The notes under the pieces: generated by a model
What the model was told of the DNA's origin: nothing
The model's database searches: none
What the model saw: the letters and a program-made list of their open reading frames with translations, nothing else
Shown here: positions 23,615-35,330 of the stretch, one piece after another
Layout of the letters: each line of letters starts with the position of its first letter
Position numbering within the stretch: the stretch's first letter is position 1
Made by a program: the position numbers and the translations under genes
Assembly (NCBI GenBank): GCA_963853835.1
Contig: OY970823.1
Span: forward strand, 49,389,808 to 49,453,807
From: Calendula officinalis
Lineage: Eukaryota > Streptophyta > Magnoliopsida > Asterales > Asteraceae
Reading direction: 5' to 3'
Length of the DNA: 64,000 bases

Positions 23615-24257
23615 CTGTAAGTAAAAAGAAATACTTGTTCCAGAAATCTAGACAGAAAGAAAACAGATCTCAAAGAACACAATTTCAATAATAGAATTAC
23701 ATGCACCACCTCAAAAGTAAGCATAATTTAACTAATAGAATTACATGCACCCTTAAATGTTAGCCTAATTTTCTAAGTATGTTAGGTTAGTCACCAATCT
23801 ATTTGCGTTTTCCTTCAATTAAATAATCGTATTTCTTAGCAGATGCGTTAGGTATGGTAAGCGTTTGGAAAACAATCGTGGATCTTAATTTTACGATGAA
23901 GGACGATTCAGCAGTTTCTATAATCATTGAATTTCGTGATCATGATACGTTGATAAAATTCGCTTACCGAATTTCAAAATGGAAGACAGAACCAAACATT
24001 TAAAAACCCAAACAACTGGCATCGAAATTACTCCAGCTCCTAAGTAAATTCATTAGATGTATCAAAATTCTAAATCGTTAACGACATCAAATTCAATCAA
24101 CGTCAAACTTCAAGAGTGAAGTTTGACCGATGAAGATGAAAAACGAAGATTAATTCCTTCAAATTCACAGAAAGCGAACATGCAAACAAATCAGGTGTTG
24201 CTATTAGAACAAAATTCAACTGATCAAGACGTGACGATAAAAATTAAACGACTAACC
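23615..24257 (-). other. Probable 5' UTR intron of the CIP1-like gene
   Basis: On the minus strand AAAG|GTTAGT at 24257/24256 offers a donor and tacttacag|GATC at 23615/23614 an acceptor, about 70 bp before the start codon. This suggests a leader exon upstream of 24257 and a 642-bp 5' UTR intron. It is inferred from splice consensus only. Confidence 0.45.
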
Positions 24258-24429
24258 TTTAAATTTCGAATTGAAACGGAGCTCTTAAGACTGCCCAATT
24301 GCCGCTCCAATAGCGAATCAGGAATCCAACTATAAAACTTATCAATTTAATTAAAATGTTCCTCGAGTAATTAGTGTGTTTTGTGTCTGAGAGTGAGAGA
24401 GAGAGTAATTAATCTGAATTCTGAATGGG

Positions 24430-25600
24430 ATAAATTTTGATCTGAAAAGTTATTAAATTTTTATTTTTCGTATCATGTCCCAATTATTTGAAACTACATT
24501 CAAATACCTCCCATAAGATATACTATTAGAGGGTCGACACCCTTATAGTTTCTTTTATGTATAAAAACTAGTGGGATATAACATCGCGGCAACATTTTCA
24601 TGTGATGCCGAGAATATTGTTTGTTGATATTTACAATATATCTAAAAGATTGTGAACTGAATTTTTTACATGGACCCAAAGAGATTGTTTGCTAAAATTT
24701 ACACTACATCAAAAAGGTTGCTAAGTAATATATACATTACCCAACAAAGATTGTTACGTTAATAAGTTCAATTGGGTTGAGTTTGATTGTGTGCGTTTAG
24801 CTAATTGGTTGAAAGATTTTGCACTATCCTTATATGGATTGTAGATGTTATAGAAGTATGTGTGGATTTGTATGTCCTTGTTCAACAACCATTTTAGTAC
24901 ATTCAGTTTCAAGTAGGGACGTAGCAGTATCGTTAAAGAAAGTAGCCGACGCTGATGTGGTGTTGTCGGTAATAGTTGCAATAAAAAAATGTGGTGTTGT
25001 TGGTGTTAACGAAACCATTTTACATGTTATAAACATTGGTAATCTGACTGTGATCTTGACATGCTAGCGTGTCTCCTTTGAATGTACTTTTTGCGGCGAT
25101 ATACACAAGTCGTCGCAAAAATTTTTATTTTTATTTCTTGATTATATTTTCACAAAATAACTTCTAATTAACAATGTTTCAACCAAACCACAACAATAAA
25201 ATCAACACAAGAAAATATTTCAAACTTAATCATTTCAAACATAACATCTAGCAAGTTAACACAATGTTCATGTTTCTGATACGTGCGAACAAATACTAGA
25301 GAAAAGATATTAAAAACTACTGATTAATAAAAAATCAAGGTGGTTATCTGGACGAGGTAGTGTTGCAAGCCTTGAACCCTGCAATCATCAATAAAAATTT
25401 AAATCATAAGAGTTAAGTGAGGCAGATAAAGACCATATTTTAATTAATTTTTTTTTTACCCAAATCCTTTTAAGTTTTAACAAAAAAAATTGAAAAAATA
25501 TACATATGTCTGTCATTAGCAGTTAAGTGAGGCAAAGAAAGACTACGTTTGACTTTGACCTCATGTTTGACTTGAAAATGGTAGCATGAATTACCTTGAC
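24430..25600. other. Intergenic DNA, no gene called
   Basis: A weak pair of words (ttgcggcga and tcgtcgcaaaaa around 25090-25122) forms a hairpin of the kind seen in CACTA subterminal DNA, but no element ends were found. Short frames at 24819-25067 show no family motif. Confidence 0.35.
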
Positions 25601-25610
25601 TATAGCTAAT

Positions 25611-26101
25611 GCAGCAGAAACTGGATCCCTAACTCCAAGAATAGTCCAAACTAAAGAATTGTCAGAGCTAGCATGTATGATTTCAATTGGGATTGAAATT
25701 GCTTCTTTTTAATTATCTCGAAGACCATTATATACCTGCAACCATCATTCATGTAAATTAATTTGACTTTTGAGTAAGAATCCTCATTTGACTTTTGATG
25801 GTCAAATGAGTTATTTTCAAGAAATAATAACTTCTTTGGTTGTAGATTAAAATATGATTACTAAATCAAATAATAACCGGATAAATACCAACCTCGTTGA
25901 CATTTCATCACCTCCAACACATATAATCCCTGGTATAAGATACAAAAATCAGAAATTGCTTGAGAATTGACAAATAAATAAATAAATAAATAAATAAAAA
26001 TACAGAAGCCTAACATCTGGACATATGTTAAAATCAACACTGAGAGCAAGATTTCTAGCATGTCCAGGAGGTGTAGTCTTGACTACCTCCAACTTAAATC
26101 C
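25611..26101 (-). pseudogene. Sphingoid long-chain base kinase (LCBK1-like) pseudogene fragment
   Basis: On the minus strand three exon remnants are colinear with the diacylglycerol-kinase catalytic domain of plant LCB kinase. They are FKLEVVKTTPPGHARNLALS (26101-26040), GIICVGGDEMSTR after an AG (about 25935-25895), and VYNGLRDN*KEAISIPIEII followed by SSDNSLVWTILGVRDPVSAA (about 25735-25611). The family nucleotide-binding motif GGDG-x2-NE has become GGDEMSTR, the IPxG loop reads IPIEII, and an in-frame stop is present. The kinase cannot be active. Confidence 0.8.
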
Positions 26102-26394
26102 AACAAGATATAGAAAAAAATGATATGTAATCGCATGAAAGAAAATACACACAAAAAATAGTACTTTTCATATATGGACGAGGGTATTTTTGTCATTTCA
26201 CTTGGGGCATGGACCATCAAGGAAACAAATTTCATTCTGAAGGGACTATCAAAGGCTATAAACGCAAACTTTGCAAAGGACACTGATGAAAAATATTTTA
26301 GAAATTACCTTAAAATGAAAACGTGTCCAAATATTTTAGAAAAATAGAATAATATTCTGATTTTGGAAAACTTACTGAAATGACATCATCAAGG

Positions 26395-26530
26395 GTTAAA
26401 AAAAGAGAACCCCAAACCAAAGCTCTGGTAGTTAGTTTAGCATCAACAGTATCCAAATGAGCAGTTTCTGTTGCATTAATAGCTTTTATGATTGTTGAGG
26501 TGTTCTTAGAGAATTGCTTTTCGGGAGGCT
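26395..26530 (-). pseudogene. Possible exon remnant, TMEM242-like (uncertain)
   Basis: The minus strand reads NTSTIIKAINATETAHLDTV and KLTTRALVWGSLFLTL. The RALxWGSLF core recalls the TMEM242 family of mitochondrial membrane proteins, but the following residues diverge and no further exon was found. It may be unrelated to the LCBK remnant next to it. Confidence 0.3.
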
Positions 26531-27007
26531 GCGACTGTTCTACATGTCGTTTACAGTGCGAAAAGAACAGAATTCAAAACACAGTGGCAATTGGATTTTA
26601 GGTTTAGCTGTAAGGAAATGAACAGTTAAAGTACAAGATCCAACACAGAAAAAAAAATACTATTTTAAAGTAACTATGCACAATCTTAATTATTAAAGTA
26701 ACTCGCAAGGCAGAGGGTAAATTTTTTAATTAACTGCATAATTATTGCTTAAACATCACTTGCTAATCGTCAAGCTTGTGAATTGTGATACAAGCCATAT
26801 CCTAATGAACTATCTAATAACAAGACCAATTGACTCTGAAACATTCAGATATAAGGGTTTATAGCAATCAGGCAACAACAAAACCCTATGAAACATATAT
26901 TATATTGCCTCTGGAACATCAATTTTCCTATACAATTATAACCAAACCGAAGTGAAAATTGGTCTTCAAACACTTAACGGACTCACCGAAAATAGAGAAA
27001 AATAAAA

Positions 27008-27137
<130 letters not shown>

Positions 27138-27440
27138 TCCGATTCAGCGCAGAACCATTTTTAGCGACAGAACCACAGAACCATTTTATGAATCAATCAG
27201 GACCGTTTATAATATTAATCAAGGGCTAGTAATTCAGATGACTTTTATCTAATTTTATTTAATTATTAATTCGTTAATAATGCTTCTCAAAGGGTAAAAC
27301 CGGAAGTTAATAATTGTGGAGAAAGTGTCCACCACCCTTGTATCTCATTCATCGTCTCTCTTTGTGTAACCCTAGCCCCCAAGTTTCATTCCTTGGTGTT
27401 ATGTTCTAGGCACAATCGACAACTGATTCTGCTATTAAGA

Positions 27441-27644
27441 TTACAAGAATTCGATTAACAATTTACTGTTTATGGATTTCTTTGGTGCGGCGGTGTTGTT
27501 ACAAGGAGATAATCCATTTTCGGGTACACACAGATCCGGATTTCCGGTGAAGGATCCTGCCGATGCTTCTTTGAATACACCCATGTTCGGTGTTGCTCCT
27601 GAAAAATTGTTGTACGAGAGATCGATTGGTTGTAAGTTAATCAT
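27441..27644 (-). pseudogene. Captured LRR receptor-like kinase fragment
   Basis: The minus frame reads DLSYNNFSGATPNMGVFKEA and GSFTGNPDLCVPENGLSPC, the last leucine-rich repeat and C-terminal cap (GNPxLC...C) of a plant LRR-RLK ectodomain, followed by the run towards the membrane segment. Kinase and other LRRs are absent. It is antisense to the amylase fragment in the same element. Confidence 0.8.
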
Positions 27645-28016
27645 CTCCGTTAGCTAGTGATTGATTAATTGTCAAGATTACCTAATTTGTGGTGTGTGTG
27701 CACAATTGAAAAAAATCAAATGGACTGATCCACCATCAAAATTAGGGCTTTTATGTGTTCGTGTAATACTTATAATAAATTCAATATCTTATTTGTTAAT
27801 TCAATTTAACAGTGTTAATTCAGTATCTTATTGGTGATCAATATTAATTGTAGATTTATTTGGATGTCTAGTTATCATGCGTTGATTCAATATTATATCA
27901 AATTTACAAATCAGAGGATATGTATTGTTTTATTTGAATTTGTAATATACCTTTCTATGTTCTTAGGTGTTCCAGGTTGACCCACTCGTTGATTCGATTG
28001 ACCCGTGATGCTGTTA

Positions 28017-28286
28017 TTATTTTAAGGGCAAAGGGAATTCTTCAGGTACACTCCATTTTTTCTGAATTTATAAATTTCAGAACTTTACGCAAATGATATT
28101 ATATTCTTAGTAATTAGGTACTTTAATTGTTATTTTTAAAAAAATAATAATATTGAAATTCAGGAAGCTGTTAAAGGGCAACTTTGGCGTTTAAAAGATG
28201 CACAGGGAAAACCTCCAGGTGTAATTGGATGGTGGCCTTCAAGAGCTGTAACTTTTCTTGATAATCATGATACTGGATCCACTCAG
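28017..28286 (+). pseudogene. Captured alpha-amylase exons (GH13)
   Basis: ILRAKGILQ ends at a GT donor (28045|28046). After an AG at 28162-28163 the exon 28164-28286 encodes [40 protein letters not shown] and a final Gln before the donor GT. This is the plant alpha-amylase segment that contains the catalytic-site motif TFLDNHD; KGQLWRL is closer to the plastidic AMY3 type than to secreted amylases. Exon boundaries are preserved with intron sequence, so the capture was from genomic DNA and not from mRNA. No start, signal or remaining barrel is present. Confidence 0.85.
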
Positions 28287-28419
28287 GTATCATACCGAAT
28301 TGAGTAATAACCCAGGTTTTAAAACATCGGTTCTTCCTTAATTTTTCCTTTTTAACAATTATCAAGGTCTAATTAGTAATTGTGGCTAATGATTTCATAG
28401 TTACTATTAGGTGTAAACT

Positions 28420-29000
28420 GCTAGAATTGAAGTTATTGGCAGTTAACAGTTGTTTTGAAAAATTGCATTTAGAATTGAAGTTATTGATTGTTAATAGTTG
28501 TTTTGTACAATTGCATTTGATAAGTAGTTGTTTTGTTTACAATTAGGTTGAAATATATGAAAATAAAGACAATTCAAGGAAGGAATAAATTGCAGCCCTT
28601 GGTGGACAAACTGCATCAGGATACCGGCTATGTACATCTCATAAACTGATCAAATGTATCATAAATTGTACCGACTTTTGGTTTATCATCATCGGGGACA
28701 TCAGGAACCCAAAACTGAGTATCGTCTGGAGTCGGCAAAACCTCAAACACACTTGTATCAGCTACACAATCTACATCATATTCAAATCATTATATGTTAC
28801 AAATATTTATGTCATTAACATCAACTATTTAAAGCATTCATCAAATGTACATTTACATTCATGTCCTATTAATTTTAAATAGAAACATACAACCTCATAG
28901 TCAAACATGTAATGTCGTTAACATCAAATGTTTTACGTCATTAACATCAAATGTTTTACGTCATTAACATCTTATGTTTTACGTCATCAACTGTTTTTCT
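28420..29000. repeat. Two minisatellite-like tandem repeats inside the Pack-type element
   Basis: About 28420-28540 repeats a ~55-bp unit (gaattgaagttattg...gttgttttg). About 28905-29000 repeats catcaaatgttttacgtcat with a 23-bp period three to four times. Confidence 0.7.
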
Positions 29001-29513
29001 TCATTAACAACGACTATTTTCATCATTTTAAGCTCATTAATCCATGTGGTCTAACATTTAATGTCCTAAAAAAACTAACATTTCTACATTTTTTAAAACG
29101 TTATGCCATTGTTTGCGACATTCAATTTAATGTCTTAAACATCCATTGTCTAGGTCTGTTCTAATGTAACTTAATAAATCATCACATACATGTTGAACCC
29201 TCTATTTACAAGTGTAAAAGCAGACAATTTCAAGATCAAACAACTATAAACCCATGTTTTATATTCTCAATTATTTTATTATTTTGAATTCATTACGTGG
29301 AAATAATTTCAAAACCAACTTTCCTTATTTTTAGCCAACTAGTAAAGGCTTTAGACAGTTAGCATACATATCCGAATTTTGCCATTTTCCTAATATGCCC
29401 TCCACGAGTTATTAGAATATATATATAATAAATTAAAATTCCTTGATTCTGATTGGCTGAAAGATGGTTCTGTGGTTCTGTCGCTAAAAATGGTTCTGCG
29501 TTGAATCGCACCC

Positions 29514-31955
29514 TATCTTCCTCTATATATGAGGCATAGATTTGACTTTTATTTGACAATTCATCATTTTACAACACTCCCATTGGCTAACAATGCCACA
29601 TGTAATTGACACTTAATGCCACTTGGCATCAACAAAATTTCCGAAAATCATTAAATTCCGGAAATAATCAATCTTAACAAGGAAACGAACCTAAAATCAT
29701 GGGATTCCATATTTCAAACATCTATACACGGGATTTGATATATATTATCATAAAACATAAATACGAAATCTGTTCAAAAGGATCAAAATTTTCGGAATAC
29801 TTTTAAATCATACCATCTAATCCTTAATGTCACCTAGAATCTTCCTTCCATTCCAAAATAAATCCCGTTTTTTAAATTTATCTATTTACCATAATAATAG
29901 ATAAGTTTACATAACCGATATGTACCTTCCATAACTACTATCCCGAAATTTAGGAAACGATCCTGGTTGACAAAATAAATTAAGGTAATCATTCAATACA
30001 TTCTTCTTCATTAGCCCCATTCGGCCTTCTTATTCATTAGTTCCATTCAATATTCATCTCTTTTGTATTCATAAGCAACAAATACAAAAGAAATTGCACA
30101 AGAAGCACCCGAAGAACTCCATCTACAACAAATACAAGGTTAGCAACCGTACATTGTTGAATGTTTAATCAAAATATATAAATATTCCCACAGTATAAAT
30201 ATACTTAATCTCAATACATGGTTAAGAAATGTAGTTCACTTTCTACATACTTAATCAGAGGTTAAGAAATATTGTTGGGCTCAATTACAAGGTATCTACC
30301 TGATTTATGGTGGCAAAAAAGTGTTCAAAAGATGTAACAAGGGTTTTTATAAAAATATTCAAAAGATGATGTAACAAGGTTGTTTATGTATAAATATCAA
30401 TACCTTTTTACTCAAACTAGATATCTTCATATTGCAACACTGCATATTATCATTTGACATCATCTCAGCTCCAAACCATACACCAGATATATAACTTCAT
30501 ATAGCAAGACTGCATATTAACAGTTGACATCATCTCAGCTCTCCCTCCCTAAACTTAATGTTGAAGAATCAACTAAATCCATTGGAATTTTCCCAAACAA
30601 ACCGTATCCCACACCATTCACGGTCAAAACTAAATCATAGATACATTGGATTTACTATTGGTATCCCACACCATCCACTGTCAAACAATATCCCACACCA
30701 TTTTTGTTTTTAACCCGAAATGTTAAATGTTTCATTAAAAATTTTGAAAATTTTAATAATATTTGAAAAGTTTAAAATTAAACTCTAAACTAACATGATA
30801 ATACTAGCAGTAATAGTGCGTTAATAATACATTTGTAATTTAATAATTACCTTTTTATGATGAGGTTATTTCTGAAATCACCCCCAATATTTCGTGCCCT
30901 AATTTGGATAGACCCCCAATTACTCAAATCACCCTCAATTGCAAGTCCCTGATTCGAAATTTCAACAATTGATTTATAGGCGTAATTAGAAATTTACGAA
31001 TTTACGGATCTGTGAAAGATGAAATCTCTGATTCGCGTGATTTGTGATACGAATTTACGTAATTCGAAATTTTAGGAGAATTCCAATTCCGAATCAATTG
31101 CATCTGATATATAGAGGTAGATTCGAAATTTACAAAATTTGTATGGGAAACCTTCTCTGATTCGCGTTATTCCTAGCATTAATACGAAACAACTGATACG
31201 CAGTAAATGTAAATCCGTAGCATATATTTGTTCCTCCACCGCTCCACGTACGAAAAACATAAGCCAAATTCAATGTGTGGTAGTAACTGGAAATGAAATA
31301 CCCATGTATTTTTTTTAACGTCTTCAAAAATGAAATGGCCCACTTCACAAATCAGATACAATCCAAGCCCATTCCCTCGATATGATAAGCCAATAAATCC
31401 GCAAGATGTAAGTGGGCCAAATTGTTAAAACCCGAACCAAAATTCCAGTTAAATGATTGTCAGGGTATTAATGAAGCAAAGTTTAACACATTTAATTTTC
31501 GAACTTATTTCGATTCTGATTTGAGTTTAAAATCGCACCTCACTTTTAACACAACTTATATAGGCAAGTAACTATAAGATTTACATTTATTTTTATATAC
31601 ATATTAATTTTGGTATTAACTTTTTGTGGTTACAGCTACTATACGTATCTCCCACTATGGGAAAAACTAATTCCACGACCAAGGACAATATGGTGGAAAA
31701 TATTAACAATAAAGGAGGAAAAAAAATCACAGTAAAAACATTAAAACAGTGAGAATCACTCATAAAACATTAAACGCATCGTAGTAGAATCTCAATTACA
31801 TGATCATTTCGCCCAACACACCATTAGAGGATATCTGGCCTTAAAAGAAATGTAAGTATTTTATTTAATTACTTGAGTTATTAATATATTAGATTATATT
31901 GTTTCCTATTAAACACTTTATCAAACTATTTAATCAAATTTTATTGATTTGGAAT
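29514..31955. other. Intergenic AT-rich DNA, no gene recognised
   Basis: A diverged tandem pair of about 65 bp (gcatattatcatttgacatcat-type text) lies at about 30415-30542, and the word tatcccacaccat recurs at 30605-30700. Otherwise nothing is supported. Confidence 0.4.
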
Positions 31956-31959
31956 ATAA

Positions 31960-32238
31960 GCTTTATGTCGTTGTATCAAGAGTCAAGAACAAGAACGAAT
32001 TGAAGGTTATTTGTTGCGACAAAGATGACAATTACACTAATTGAACAACAATGTCGTTTACGAAGAATTCTTATTTCGCCTCTAAATTTCATGTAATATT
32101 TATTCATGTATCAAAATTTGTACCAACTTATCATTAAAATTATGAATTGTTATGTCATTTAAATTGTATCAATATTTTTGTTATTTTTCTACATATTTCT
32201 CGAAGCATGCCCGCCCAGTCGGGCGGGCTTTGAAGTTA

Positions 32239-32239
<1 letters not shown>
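31960..32239 (+). mobile_element. Helitron 3' end, copy 1
   Basis: Colinear with 45700-45981. It ends with a perfect 8-bp stem GCCCGCCC-agtc-GGGCGGGC (32209-32228) followed 7 bases later by TTAG and a T. A GC-rich hairpin just before CTRR|T is the Helitron 3' terminus; here CTAG has mutated to TTAG. The 5' end was not located. Confidence 0.75.

Positions 32240-32330
<91 letters not shown>
32240..32330. repeat. (TA)n microsatellite next to the Helitron end
   Basis: About 45 TA units start exactly after the Helitron 3' terminus, consistent with insertion into AT-rich target sequence or with later expansion. Confidence 0.97.
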
Positions 32331-32333
<3 letters not shown>

Positions 32334-32369
32334 AATATATAAAATAATTAATAAAAATAATTTTTATAT

Positions 32370-32545
32370 ATATCGAGGCAGGGCGGGGATACCCGCTCCG
32401 AACCCGAGCCCGATTTTACCCCTGAAAAAATCCCCGAACCCGAATCCGAGCCGAAATACCTTGCCTCGACCCGGCCCGAAAACAGTGAGTTTCGGTTTTC
32501 CCCGTCGGGTTCGAAATTTTTTGCTATCTGTAATCCTAAGCTAAT
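32370..32545. repeat. Truncated hAT-MITE-like fragment
   Basis: Dense words such as ggcggggatacccgctccg, gaacccgagcccg and cccgaacccgaatccgagcc resemble the subterminal repeats of the hAT MITEs in this window. No paired termini or TSD were found. Confidence 0.4.
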
Positions 32546-33989
32546 AAGTTCAAGAAGTGTTTGGATGTGTAAGATGACTTGTGTTTTGACAATACAATAA
32601 ATGTAAAAGGACCTCACATAAGCTTACCGAAACACCAACGGTTAGTTATAATCAAGTATTCAGTATTATTTTTCATAGTTGTCGCACACGAATAACTGTG
32701 TTGAGATTTACTTTTGAATATATTAAAGATGAACTTTTGCCCGATACACCTTATTTGAAGGGTTGAGTATTATTGTCATTTTCTCATTATTCTGATCTAC
32801 TTTTGCTATAAAATAATTGTGGTCTTCCATATTTGGATGATGTATGTGTTATTTTAGGTTGCAATTCATGCAGCCTAGATTGTTTAACCCAATAAATTAA
32901 TATGATGTTTCTTTACACATAGTGCACGACTTATATTGCAAGGTTAGACGTGTATTGAGTTATGGGAACAAAAGGGTATAAAGTGGGGATAGGAGACATT
33001 GTGCTAATGGTAGGGATGGGTAGCATTAACATGTTTCCATCACACTTTAATTCTTTTTTCAAGCATCAAGTTCCCATGCGATATATTTAACATATATACA
33101 ATTCTCATTCAACATATACTGTTCATAAAGTTTTTTATTATTATTTTTGATTTATGTGTATATTATATATATGTATGATGAGAGTCTAGATCAACAAAAG
33201 TTCCATATATATAATTCTCATTCTAACATATACTGTTCATAAAGCTTTTATTATTATTTTTTATCTATGTGTATATTATATATATGTATGATGAGAGTCT
33301 AGATCAACAAAAGTTCCATTGCCCCATTGGTAAGGCTTAATGTGTGCAGGCGAATGTTCGTTTGCTCAAAACTTTGCATCATCATTTTTTTTTTTTGGTT
33401 GTATTTCTTATTCATTCATTATTATTATTAATTTTATGATTATTATACATCTTAGCATAGAAATCAATACCAATTGAAATAAAACTTACTCTATACGTAA
33501 AAAAAATTAGACTTAAATATCTCGCCGCAACGCGTGGGTATAACATTCCTCATTTGAATACATTACTAAAACTATATAATGTCATACCTACTATCTTTCA
33601 AATATTTTTTGAAGCGGTATAATTGTGATAATTCTCGAGTAAAGGCCTTTTATAACACTTCAAAATATATATAATCCCATCACAAATTCACAATATCATC
33701 AAATGGCCACGTGTACGCCATGTATTGGTTTTTAAGGTTTCTCCCAACTCTATGTTCGGTGCTTCGTTACTTTGGTTCCACAAACCTAACCATTGGCACC
33801 GCTCGCTCTTCACTTGTGGTGTCGGTTAAGTCTATGTCGCTAGCCGAAGAAGTAAGTGAAAATGTAGGTGGACCCAAATTCTTTTATATATGTATTTTAA
33901 GGTTGTATTTTAAGTAGTCCAATAATAAAATATATTTCAAGGGATAAATTTTAACTATTGGATTAAAAAGTTACTTAAACACCACCATC
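32546..33989. other. Intergenic DNA with a tandem duplication
   Basis: A ~115-bp segment containing acatatactgttcataaag and gatgagagtctagatcaaca is duplicated in tandem at about 33090-33205 and 33206-33318. No gene is supported; the 68-codon frame at 33711 has no motif. Confidence 0.6.
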
Positions 33990-34430
33990 ATCAAATCACA
34001 TGTCATTCAATACACAACCACCACCACCGCCGGTCACCTGCCGCTGCCGACCAACGCCGACCAACGCCGACCACCGCTGACAGCTGCCGCAGATCGCTGC
34101 CGCCCGCCAATCCCGCTGCCCGTCGCCACAATCACATGTGATTGGATACACAATCACATGTGATTGAAAGCAGCCGACAGTGTCGAGGGGTGTTGAATCA
34201 CATGTGATTTAATACAAATTTTTTTTACACAACAAAGTGATTTACTACACATGGGGTGGTGTTGGTCGGTAGTGTGGAATCACATGTGATTTAATACACA
34301 TGGGGTGGTGGTGGTGTTGATGTATTGAATCACATGTGATGGTGATGGTGGTGGTGGTGATTTGGGGGTTCATTGATCAAATGACTGAGATTTGTCTTTT
34401 AAGAATTTTACAAAATTGAATCACATGGAT
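33990..34430. repeat. Dispersed 14-bp palindrome array (aatcacatgtgatt)
   Basis: The palindrome or close variants occur about six to eight times (near 33994, 34130, 34150, 34195, 34281, 34328, 34417), separated by CCACC/GGTGG-rich DNA and a GCCGACCAACGCCGACC-type block (34035-34115). No coding frame persists through it. Confidence 0.7.
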
Positions 34431-34609
34431 TTCTCGGGTATTATTATATGTACAAATTATATAAAATAAATAATGTATATTATCCAAAATATTAAGTGGA
34501 TATATATTATTGATAGTAATATGTCAGTTTGTGTTCGAATTTAAGTTCAGTTGATAATATAACATTGAGTTGATAGAAATTTAAAGTGTAAATTTAGAGA
34601 GTGGTCTAA

Positions 34610-34672
34610 GCATGACTGAATAAATTTAGAGAGTGGTCTAAGCATGACATGAATAACTTATATTGTTATAAT
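34610..34672. repeat. 30-bp tandem duplication
   Basis: aaatttagagagtggtctaa with its following gcatgac is repeated twice in succession. Confidence 0.8.
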
Positions 34673-35330
34673 TTGATAAATTTATATATTCATTTTCTCA
34701 TAAAACATTACAAGTGGAGTTATAAATAGTATATTTTAAGTGAAATTGGGGATACTATGATGAATGATGGGAGGATGGGATGTGTGAAGACATTAATATC
34801 TCCTTCCTCCTCAGGAGCAAGGCCAAGGGGGGTCAGCAAACGCATGCAGGTGGCTACATACATTAATACACATGGACCATACTGTATCTTAAAATAACCC
34901 CAAAAAGAGAGATTTCCTTAACCTTACATTCTGCTCCATCACTATCTTGTCTCGTTGGATCCTGAAAAAGACAACTCTATCAGGCAATGGGTATTATACT
35001 CACACCAAGTTTTTATGCCAGATAATCTACCACCTCAGCAACCACACTACCCTCACACCACATCATCTTTAGGCTACTAGGTATGGGTACCACATGTGGT
35101 ACCCATATTTTTTGCCACATCACCCCACCTAAGCAACCACACCACCACCACACCACATCATTTGGTGGAAATACCCACCACACCAAACCACACCATTTTA
35201 TTTTCCATCTCATCATTTCTTTTCCATTTATTTTTTAAACATAATATTAAACTTCCATTAAAATTAAAATAACAATACATTAAATTAAAAATACAAATAC
35301 TTCAAAATTAAAAATACAAAATACTTAAAA

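Noticed and set aside
24819..25067. Overlapping short frames on both strands
   Set aside because: Neither strand shows a known domain, and the lengths are within chance for this composition.
28905..29000. Short direct repeats resembling a CRISPR array
   Set aside because: Units are adjacent minisatellite copies without unique spacers, and the host is a plant.
32152..32334. Frame ending in a Tyr-Ile repeat
   Set aside because: Translation of a (TA)n microsatellite behind a Helitron end.
33711..33917. 68-codon plus-strand frame near 33.7 kb
   Set aside because: No recognisable motif; sits in repeat-like intergenic DNA.
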